Source of the DNA: Aurelia coerulea
Lineage: Eukaryota; Cnidaria; Scyphozoa; Semaeostomeae; Ulmaridae
Assembly (NCBI GenBank): GCA_039566865.1
Contig: CM076962.1
Span: forward strand, 3,590,743-3,654,742
Direction: 5' to 3'
Length of the DNA stretch: 64,000 nucleotides
This document shows positions 50,501 to 62,500 of the stretch, piece after piece; position 1 is the stretch's first letter, and every line of letters starts with the position of its first letter. Both the position numbers and the translations under genes were made by a program. The notes under the pieces were generated by a model, which worked only from the letters and a program-made list of their open reading frames with translations, searched no databases and was not told the origin of the DNA.

Positions 50501-53500
50501 AGCCCCCTCTCTAATAAGACCCCTCTCTTTTAAGGCCCCCCTCTGGTGTGTCCGAAATTAAATAAGCCCCCCCGGGCTTAATAGAGCTTTTACGGAAATT
50601 GGCAAAGACAAAAATTTACCTTAAATTTACTTTACTTTAAAAAGTTTACCTCAAAGGCAGCTAATGACATGCTCTTCCCATTTTCTCCTTCCGAAGGAGC
50701 AGCAACCTCGTTCACACGTCCAGTTGCCGTTTCAAGAACCAAATGATCATTATCAGTATAGATTGGCTTTTGTGATACAAGGAGACGTTCGTTGGGATCC
50801 TCGGTTTCAGTTTCTCCAACAAGAGGCTGTTGAGTTTGTTTACTGTCATCTGGTTTCTCGATAGCTTTATTGATTTGCTTCTGTGCTGATTCGAATATTC
50901 TTAGAAACAGTTTGACATCATGGTAGGAAAGGCGAACGTTGAGTTGTGAGTGGAAATGAACCTACGAATAAGATACAATAAAGGTGACTTGAAGCTAAAA
51001 TTTTTATCAAATGATTGACATTATTGAATGATAACAACGCAATTTACGCGTTTCATTTTCGGGAAATATTTCAGGAAATATTTTGAAGCACACAACGAAC
51101 GTTTTATCAAGAGAAGGATCACTTGACTTGAAGTGGGTGTAAACAGGATGGTTCCAAATCTTTAAATATACGTATAAAAAAGCGGGTGTAAAATTCTATG
51201 ACCTATTTCTTTAAAAAGAACCTTTGTCAACTTATCTGTAATTCAACAGTTGGACTTTTCAGAAATCTTGAATATTTTTTGAAACCACGCATGTTTCATA
51301 TTACAACTCATTTGAGGATGTGACGTCATCAAATTTCTCAATCGTGAACCAAAAACCGTGACAGATTTTCGCTTCATACTATATTTTAGACATCCGTAAA
51401 TATGGTTTTCTTGAAAATTATTCCGTGATTTCTCAAATAGTTTAGAAATTACGACGGTTTTGAGTTTCTTTCGAAATTTTCTAGAATTCTTACAACAGAA
51501 AAAACACTCCAATCCTGAAGATATTGAAGAATGCAGAGAAGTCCAATGGTAGAATTAAGTTTCTTTAAAGGGGCTCCGTCGCCAAACTGTAAACAAATCG
51601 GTAAACACCGCACGTGTCTGTTGTTCTCCAGTGTTTTCTGCAGTTTGTTTGGTGGCTTCAATCAAGCCACCAAAAAAATGCTCGTTAAAAATCCATTTAT
51701 ATCCAAGCAATCGTAAAAGATATTAAAGTTTGGTTTTGTCCTCTGTGAAGTACAAAGATTATTCTTCAAAATGACGCTTTCATATCGAAAAAATAAAAAA
51801 AAACAGGGAAATGTTCGTGTGATATTGCCCATAAAAACTGCAAAATCGCCGTTTCGACCGAAGTTTGCAGGCGGAGCCCCTTTAAGTCATTCAGCTCAAA
51901 GAAATAAGTCATACTATTTCAACATTTTTAAAGATTTGGAACCTTTGCTGGAAGAAACAGACCTTACCCGATTTTGTCTTTTGTCAAATTTCGTCCACAA
52001 AGCACAGCCTTACACTTACCTCCAAAGTTGGTTGGGCTTGTACTGCTCCAAGCAATCCCTTTGTGACTGTATGACTTTTCAACTTGGCTGCCGAATTCAA
52101 CTCAATAAGGACAGTAACAGGATCAATAATAGACAATGCTGTTTCATCAATGTTTGCTAATATACATGAGAATACTTCCAAGCTTTGCAGACTTATTGTG
52201 AGTGGTCTTTCAGTGAAATGGTTGGGACGATATGCCATAACTGCTGTTGTCTACGAGATGAAGAATTTTTATTGGTTAATCAACCTGGTACAATAAATGT
52301 CCGTCTTTAGCCTGTCTGAAAACTTTGATGGGGTGTGTTGATTTTGAGGAGGTTTACTATATACCGAGCAATTTGGAAAGCATAACGCAACTTAGATTCG
52401 TCCCGACAGCATGTCACGTAACTCTATCAATTCGCACACAAAAGCAGAGTTACGGTTGAAGCAAGAGAAGCGTGACCAGCATAATCTTAAAAAATTTGAT
52501 TATTCCAAATCATTATTGGATTTCTTAGTCTTGTACTGTCAAATGCATTGAATGCCATGTCATGTTTTGCTGATACACACATGTCCGTCACGTCCGCTGA
52601 ACTATCGTCGGATTTCCACAGCGCAGGAGCGGTCAATAAAATCGAAATGTTATCATTATATTATTTGATTCTTCGAAATCAATATTCAAAACGCTGACAT
52701 GTATGCAACTTTTAGATGATTTGATTGGTTTAGACCGAGTCTGTTTCAAACTGATCACATGAAAAACATTGGAATTAGACTGCGTGGGAAGTCATCAAAT
52801 ACTCAACCTCACATTCGCATGAAAGCTGATCACATGAGTCACGTGAATACACAGGAAAATATCACATGTTTGCGAAATATCTTCCTCAAAGCATGTTACT
52901 TACATTGTCTTTAAGGTGAATAAAGACATTGCCAAATAAAGCATTGCAATAGGACTTGTATTCCGTAATCGTTAAAGACCCATTGTCAACCATGATCCTT
53001 TGTACGCAGAATGAAAAGCAAGACAAAGAGAATTTAGGCCAAAAACTACTTTTAGATAACACGAAAGTCGACTTTGGCGCCAGAGAGGATCATGGTTAGC
53101 AATGGGTCTTTAAGTTTACTTTGCTGAGTATGTATTTAGTTGTAATGTAATTATGTACAATTGTATCTAGGATTGATTGTTACATGAATGAAACTGAACT
53201 GAATTGAATAAAACAGTGCAGTCACCTAGCGACAACAAAAATCATGGCGAGATAAATCGGCAAAAAGAAGCATGCATTATTCATTCACCCGATCTACCCT
53301 GTCAACAGTAACATAGGGCTCAAATCTTTCAAAGGGTCGGTGTAAAATTCTATTACAATTTTCTTTGAAATAAATGGCTTGGGAGGAACTTATTTGGAAG
53401 GGTTTTTGTTGTAAATCTGCCATGGAAATTTATTGATATCTTGATTAGTTTCAAAACGGCGGAAATTATCAAATTTGAGGCTATGATATCATCAAATCTC

Positions 53501-56500
53501 TAAATCCTAAACCAGACAAGCTACAGATTTCTGCTCGCCACCATATTGTAGACCTTCATAAACTATGCTTCTCTTGAAGATTATATCGTTTTCTCTTTAT
53601 TGGTTTAGGATTTACGATGATTTAAAGTTTTTCAAAATTGTTCATCAATTTTGTCAAAAATGATTAAATTGCCGCCATTTTGAAAAAAATCAAGATATCA
53701 AAAAATTTCCACGGCAGATTTACAGCAAAGTACCATAAGTTCCTTTCAAGCCATTCAATTCAAAGAAAAATTATACAGAATTTTACACCCACATTTTTAA
53801 AGATTTGAAAGATTTGAGCCCTATGCTGTTAACAGTGCCTGATAAACGCATGCAAAAAGTTTTGCAGCGATGCGAAAGTTTAATTTCTAATACCTGCAAT
53901 ATGACAGCTGCAGTATCTTTTGATGAATAATCTTCCACAACAATCATCTCTGTGTCTGTCATGTTGATCTTCAGTTCGAAAGTTTTCGCATCCTAGACAA
54001 CAAAAATTAACTGAAATGAAACAGGGCTACTGGCAATATCAGTGGGGAAAAGTATTCCTTTCTGGGAGCCTTGCCGAAAGAAGGAAACGTTCTGAAATTA
54101 TCTGAACGAACTTTGTGTGAAAATTTTCTTTGGGAACATTTCAAATGATTGCTGATAACCGAGCAAATTGCATTAAAATGATTATCTAATCACTCACATA
54201 AAGAACCCTCAACCATTGCATGTCCCTGTGCCATAAACTTATACCGGGTGAGTAAATAAAAAGGCCCGGCGTTTGAAAAAATGCTGCCCCCTCAATATCA
54301 AAGCAATAATATCAAAAACTGTCTTGTTTTATTCCCGATATTTCCAGTTAGGTTCAGTAACTTACCCGGCTTTAATCGGACATTCCTTCCCGTCGACATG
54401 GGAGATTTTCTACGGAAAAGCCCCTTTCGAAAACCTGCAAAAACGAACGAAAACGACCAAAAAAATTCCCTTTGTTTTCCTTCCTAACAATAATGACAAT
54501 CGCATACATTCATGCATTTTGTCCTCTTGGGAGAATGGAATCCCCCTCAATAAGGTATCCATACTACGGGGGAAGACGTTTTCATTCTCCCAAGTGGATA
54601 GCAAGTGCTTTCTCAAGTCATTGCTGTGAGGTGAACAAATCAGGGAAACTTGCACATGATTTTAGCACGTTTCTCAAGGTTTTTCGAAGGGACATTTTTT
54701 AGAAAATCCGTTGTAAAATCTTAACGGAGCGACCGATTTCAGCCAGGAAAAACTCTAAAAGTTATTGAACATGTTAGCTATTCAACTAAATATTGCAAAA
54801 TATCATTGCTTATGTATTCAGGGAGCAGTAGTCTTTCAAACGCCGGGCTTTTTTGACTCACCCAGTAGTATTAAGTAACTTTCTCCCTCTCCTCCCAAGA
54901 TCGCACTCAAGACAACTTTTTCTTGGAGAGCATATTTGGAAAATTTTCTCTGTCGATAAATACTTACTGGCTTTCTTGTTGTATTAGATGCTTTTGTGAC
55001 AACACCAGAGGGCAAATGAACGTCTGATGAAGTTGGTGATGTTGTTGGGTCATCTTTCTTTGCAACTGGTTGGACACCTTTGTTCTCTGAAAGATAACAG
55101 AACGTTAGTCCAAGAAAGTTACGAGAAACTTGTCTTTGCGATGAAAATTTTGTTAAACAGATGCTTTCGTAAACAGAGACAGCTTGGTAAATTCCAACAA
55201 ATGTAAGGCTCAAATCATTCACATCTTTATAAAGTTGGGTGTAAAATTTCATAACATTACAGTAAATCCCCGCATATAAGAACCTACAAAAACAAGTACC
55301 TAGAGGCTGTTTTTCTTAAATTATGCACCTCATGATTAAGAACCTGTTTCAGTTTGATGAAAAATATGTTCTTATTGCAGGGGTAGCAAAGTTCAATTAG
55401 TTGATTTTTCATTGTCAGTATCAAGTTCATTTTTGTTCCAGTTGGCTGTTAAAGTTTGAATCTGTTTGTCAACTGTGTTTGTCTGTCTGTTTGCCTGCTG
55501 TTTGTCAACTTAGAATTGGGTATTGGGTACATAATTACTTTACCAAAACAAATAACAGGGCTGGACATCTTTGGTGAAGATTCTAGAACAGTCTACGCAA
55601 GGCAAATAAGAACCTTTTATACCTTGAAATTGGTCTTGGTACCTTCAAAATAAGAACCTATTTCAGCCTGGCTCTCAAAAAAGTAGGTTCTTATATCCCG
55701 CATATAAGAGCCTACTTTTTTGATTTACTGTATTCAATGGCTTGAAAGGAACTTAGGATATTTGCTGTAAATCTGCCACGAATAATTTTTGACATCTTGA
55801 TTATTTTCAAAATGGCGGCATTTTGTAGGATTGGCTGATGACGTCATTTTGTATGCTAAGCTTCCAAAGAGAAATTTAATCAAAAAACTTCTATGTAACT
55901 TGGCTGCAATGTTGCTTGCAACTGTAACTTTCAAAGATAAGATACAGACATATTCCATATATTTTCCTAGTAATTCGCAAACAAAATGACGTCATCATCC
56001 GTTGATACTCAAAATCAGTGGATAACTTGAAAACGAAATGATAATATCAAACAAATTAAACAGGATTTCTTATCAACCGACAGTGCTATTCTCATATGCT
56101 TCAATAAAAATTTTCGCTTCAGGCCACCTTCAAAGATCAATGATGTTGTCCTACCCTCGCATCTATCAATATACTGAGCAGGATTGCATAGCAGTATATA
56201 TGCTAGGGTGTAAAATAAAGAAAAATATAAACCAATGAAAGTTAAGTTCAAATTTATGGACCTGACACAGGCCTCCCTCACAAAGATCACTAAGCTAGGA
56301 GGCTTGGGGAGTTTAGCCTCACACTATAAGATAAGTTTAAAACCCAGGAGATTTTTCGCAATCCTGATGATGATTCCAAGGGCCTACCCAGTCAACCGAC
56401 AGGAAAAGAGACGCGTGCTAAGCCCAAGAGAATTGGAGATATCACTGATTCCGGCTATGGACCAAGGGAAACTATAGAAGGAATTGAAATTGTGTAGGTA

Positions 56501-59500
56501 TCAGCATACCAATTAGGTATTAGCATAATCAGTAGCTAATAAACTAAACCACCATCAATGTTTAACAGAAAATAAAAACACAACTGTCAATTTTTCAAAC
56601 GTTTCGATAAAAATCTTCGTCAGTGTCAATCAGTAGGTATTAGTAGGTATTAGCATACTCAATTACAGTCTATCTAGCAGAACACCGCTGTGGAAAATGA
56701 AGACAAGCACTTTAGGGGATTTGAATAAATGAACTAAATGAATTTAAATACCTAAATATTGATTTTCTTCCTTGCGTGTTATAAAATTCCATGTTTCCAT
56801 GAGAAAGTCAAGAATGACGATGATTTTGCTTCTGTTAAACAAGCAAGTAATGTGTGTTTTGTCTTTCGTGTCAAGATAATGAACTTCGAACTGCAATGCT
56901 TTGCCGTAAGTTGAATCGGAGTATTTCTCACTTGGTTGCAGAATCTTCGTGAAGATGTTGCCAGATTCGCTGCCTAAAAGACAAAACAATTTCAGTTTTT
57001 TCAATTTCATTTTCAGCTCTCACTAAACACGCCTCCAGTGGGCGAAGAAAATTATTGGAATGACGCAAAAACCTGTAAGTGTATCTTATCCAGGAGCTGG
57101 ATAAGAAATACGTAAACAAATCTCACGTTTGTGCATGAAATATCGCATTTTGAAAGGAGAAATTCCTTAGTAATTAGCTAAATTCAAAAGGAAAGATCTT
57201 TATCTAGATACAGGCTAATCTTTGGGTGAAAGATCAACAAGAACATTTGTGGGAAATCCATTTATATCGCAGCGATCCCAAAACATATGGAGGTTTAATT
57301 TGTATCAAAGGAAAGTACAAAAACTAATCTCCAAGAGGAGACATTTATATTGAATTTTTATTGAATAATCGCAATAAATTCGCTCATCAGAAAACAATCA
57401 AATCAAAAATCAAATTCCCCGACAGTTTCTTATTCAGCCCCTTTAAATAATGATCTTTGATGTAACACTTCAGCGAGTAAAATTAAACGTTACTTAAACT
57501 TTCGAGTCTTGGTGACTTTTCAAATCTGAACTTTTTGGATATCAAAGAAATTTCAACAGGATTTCTAATCATTCGACAGTGCTCTTCATTTGCAACGATA
57601 TAAGTTTTCGCTTCAGATCACCTTTAAGCTACAGTAAAAACCCACATTAAAGAAGCTGCGGACTAAGAACCTCCAGGCTGAATATTGGCTAACAAAGCTC
57701 CCAGTATATAAGAATCATCATATAAATGTGTAGGGATCATCTCAGCCTGTGCAGAAGATCACATATTCCTTTATGCGGGTTTTTACCGTACGTGATGTCA
57801 AGAGGTTTGCTAATTATCAAAAGTGGGAGGCACCAGTTCCTCCTGCGCAATGGAAAATATATGTGACAGATTCTTGAGTAAGTAACACCGTAAAGATTGC
57901 AGAATCTTACCATTATTACGAATATCATGAAGCAGGACCCCATGTGATACTAAATCCATCGATTTTGATCCATCTGAGAACGACTCATAAACAAATTTCG
58001 ATTGGACAAAATCTAATTTCCCAAGATGCTTTGCGGTGTCTGGTCTCGAAGGGATCTCACCAAATGAGAAACTCGGTATCATCTCCATGGTAACATTGAC
58101 GAGGTTCAGAGACATGCTCAGAGTTGTCCACACAGCATCTGATTCACCAATCTGTAATGAGATGAAATCGTCAAGCGAATGTTTGTGTACACTTGCATTG
58201 GTGAATAGCTTAAAAGTTCTACTTAGCCCCCCTACTAGACTGATTACGATTGAGTCCCAGTAATCGCTACCACCCATCCACCCTACTCGCTCATACTAGA
58301 CGAGTATGAGCGAGTAGGGTGGGTGGGTGGTAGCGATTACTGGGACTCAATCGTAATCAGTCTACCCCCCTACCCCTTCAACCCAATAAGCTATAGTAAG
58401 CCTCCCCAAACCAAACTTGTTGATAACCCCCCCCCCCCTCCCTTCTGCACATACAATACACTAAAAATACTAAAGATTTACTTGAACTAAATCGTTGAAG
58501 TAAATACAACTTTAATCAAAATCCTTTTGTGGTTAGGGCTTCAACTGTACGTCGAATTTATGTGTTTTACTTGCAAAATGTTAAGTTGGTTCTCGAAATA
58601 CAAATTAACGGTCCCCAAAACCTATCGTATTTAGTCTTGGTAATTGGCTTATGAATAAGCTCCCCTCTCTTGTACGCCCCTTCTGCGTTCTCCCAAATCC
58701 CTGGGCGCTTAATGAACGAATTAGCTCAGTTTAAAGGGGTAGTTGCACCGTTTGAGCATATTTGCCTCCTTTTTGTTTATTTTTATAGGTTTATCTTGGG
58801 TTATTTATAAAATAAGTTAACAAAATAAAGACCGTTTTTAGATAATTAAGTATCGGAGAATTTGCTGCTGCCCTTAAAATTTTGATAGCTTTAATGGTTG
58901 CTGAGATAGAGGCAGATTTAAGGAGTATGGTTAATCAAGCTGCTTAGGCTAAGTATGAAAACGCTGTGGGGAAATTGCAGCATCCTTTGTTTTAACCAAT
59001 TTAGCAAAGGATTTTTTATTCAAATGATGATATTGGCTTGTCTAGCTCTACGTTTGTTTACTTTTTGGTGCAACTGCCCCTTTACAACCCATTGCTAACC
59101 ATGACAACAAGGACAGATTTGGTAAGACAATAGCACAAGTTGGTTTGATTGACACCGCAATTCAAAGCGATTAGCAATATGAGACAAAGGAAATTCTCTC
59201 AACCATTAATTCAAAGCAAGCAAAGCCGCAAAAGTTTCTCTGAAACCCAGGTAGCTAGCTCGCTCGTTGTTCATTCCAGAAATGGTTTTTAAGAGCAAAC
59301 ATGAGGATATATCGAAAGAAGAAGGATATATCTTCACATCTACCTCGGAAATTTTATTTCTTTTGTTCAGAAGCTGAGCAGTAAGTGTTTTAATAACACC
59401 AAAAAAATAAGAGAATTGAATCGCCTCCCAATCGGCTTCTGAACCAAAGAAATAAAATGGCCGAGGTAGATGTGTAGATATATCCTTCTTCTTTCGATAT

Positions 59501-62500
59501 ATGCTCATGTTTGCTCTTAAAAACAATTTCTGGGATGCACAACGTGCGCGCTAGCTACTTGGGTTTCACAAAAACATTTGCGTCTTTGTTTGTTTTGAAT
59601 TTATGGTTGAGAGAATTTTCTTTGTCTGCATTCGCTAATCACTTTGAATTGAGGTGTCAATCAAACGCAACTGTTGCTATTGTATTACAAAATTCCCCTT
59701 GTTAACCATGATATTTTGCAGGCCCAAAGTCGACTTCATATAATACGAAAGTCGTTTCCGGCCTGACTTCTCTTTGTTTTGCCTACCATTCAGCACGCAA
59801 ACGATCATAGTTAGCTATAGGTCTTTGACGGCAAGAATAAACTGACCTCTTGTAATGGATCAACGAGTACTGATGATGGTCTTTCAAACTGCTCAAACTG
59901 TTCACCAAGGTTCTCTCCAAGCATCCCCATAATCAAACCAAATTGTGCCAAGTCCAGTGTCACATAGACCGATGATAATTTGCCAGATATTGTCATGTCA
60001 GGAACTAAAGAGAAAATTCAGTTTAAGCACATTGTTTGATGTGAGCATACCGTGCGACCCCAAAAAACTTCACGAGCTAGATAACGCCTAGCTTCCAGAA
60101 AGCAAACATTTGAACACAAATAGGGTATCAGCAGCATAGGGCTCAAATCTTTCAAATCTTTGAAAAGGTGGGTGTAAAATTCTATGACATCTTTTCTTTG
60201 AAAGGAGCTTATGGTACTTTTGCTGTAAATCTGCCATGGAAATTCTTTGATATCTTGATATTTTCAATATGGCGGCAATTTAAATATTTTTGAAAAATTC
60301 ACGGAAAATTTTGAAAAAATGTAAATCATCGTAAATCCTAAACCAATAGAGGAAAAATGATACAACCTTCAAGAAAACCGTAGTTTATGAAGGTCTACAA
60401 TATGGTGGCAAGCAGAAATGTGTAGCTTTTCTGGATTAGGATTTAGAAATTTGATGACGTCATAGCCTCAAATTTAATAAATGTCGCCATTTTGATAAAA
60501 GATAACAGAGTGATGTGACTAACAAAATCTTAGTATATTATCTGAGTTATCTTTTAAATTTTTATATGTTACAGGCAATTGGCTCTTGGATTATGCAGGA
60601 TTCGAAATTATTAAAGGATTGGAAATTATAAAAGAATTCTCATTTCTCATTTGTCATTTTATCTTTCGTACAGTAACTATACCATAAAGTGACCATTAAG
60701 CATCTCAAAAGATTGCCAAGCCTTTCAACTAAACGGTGAAACAAAATTTTTGTCAATAGCTCTCGATTTCAGAGATCTACTTATGATCTACAATCGCGGA
60801 CAAAACTCGTTGGGACAGATGAATTTTGTGTTAAAAGAAGTCTTCCCTGCATGTAAACTACTACCTTGCACTGCTGATGACCCCCCTCCCCCCTTGCAAT
60901 TTTGGTTATCAGCCTCCTGCATTGCAATGGGGGCGGGGGGAACCTAACTCGAAAGTTCCTCCAAAAAGCAACGTTTCTCGTGAGTTTTGTCCGCGATTGT
61001 AGCTCGTTAAGTATTCATCGGGTAATCTGGTATTTGATAGCAAAAACGAGCAATAAAGAACAGAAATACAATACCTTGTCGCCCAAATGCCCACTCAAGA
61101 TTTCTTTCAACAACCAGCTCAATTTTGCAAGTTTCTCTCATCAATTTTCCTCCCTGAAACAACAACAAAAAACACATTAAGGTATAACCAAACTCCTGTC
61201 ATCTGCCGTATATTATGAAGAAACCACTAAAATTGTTCTGAACCTAACAACAGTAACTAAGCCATTTACTTTAGATAAGTGCTTTGCATAAGACAGACAA
61301 ATTGTTCAACACACGCTATGTTCCAGCCGAAAAGTTAACCGTGACCAATTCAATAGACCATTGCGCTAAAGATGGCGGCGAGGAACTTTTTACCAAGATG
61401 CAAGGCGTTCGAATTACGAATCTGTAACGATTCTATAGGCATTCGATTAAATAACGCAATGCATCTTGGTAAAAAGTTCCTTGCCGCCATCTTTAGCGTA
61501 ATCGTCTATTCTGGTTGGCATACCAGTTTTCTTCCATGCTGTGCAAAACATTTTCTGTCGTAAATCTGGCTGAGATGAATATCTTTGAGGATAGACCATT
61601 TAGCTATTCTACAAAAGAGTCTGGATCGAGCGAAGTTTTTGTACATTTTATACGAAATGTTCGATTGAGTGGTGTTATAGCTTCTATCACTGCTGTGTAC
61701 ATTCGAAAATTCGTCAGATTTCTGCAAAATGTAAAACATATCGTTCGATCCAGACTCCTCGAGCCATTCAAGAAAAAAAGCCATTGATACAGACGTGTCA
61801 CATGACTTTATTAATTCGCGCCCAAAAATCAGACTTGGGGTAAATGAAGCCATAAAAACATAGCATATGCTATGTCTTTATGGCTTTATTTACTCTAAGT
61901 CTGATTTTTGGGCGCGAATTAATAAAGTGAACTGGGATTTTGAGCGTGTCTCGCTTATTTACCGAAATAAATAAATTCTAAAAGTTTGCAAGCTGTTCAA
62001 ATCATTCTAAAACTTTAGCGAAGAGATAGGTAAACGTCGAAAAGGAAGCCTGACTTCAAAGCAGCAACAAGCAATTTATAACAGATAGATGGCGCTGTTT
62101 TATGGCGCTGTTTACGAATTCGTCGTCGTAAAAGGCAAGTTCTCACAACTTTCTTGGATTAAATTTATGATTTCCTTTTGAGAACAGCTCTTCTTCGTGC
62201 AATTATTTCATTGAATTAGGGTTGACTGACAATTTTTACCGATCCTTTCACTACTCACTATCGCAGGGAAAACATAAGAGCAATTCAACGCAACTCATGC
62301 AAATTTCCAATAAAAACCAATGGAAATTTTCTGAAGATTGATCCCCAAAACAAGATGGCGTTGTTTTCAAGGTTGATGTGACATCATACCGTCTGCATGA
62401 ATTACTCTAAATGAATTACTCTAAATGCCTAAGCCACCCCATCGAAATCAATTTCAACAGGAGACGAAGCTATAAGGGTTTCTTGTTTTATTACTAATAT

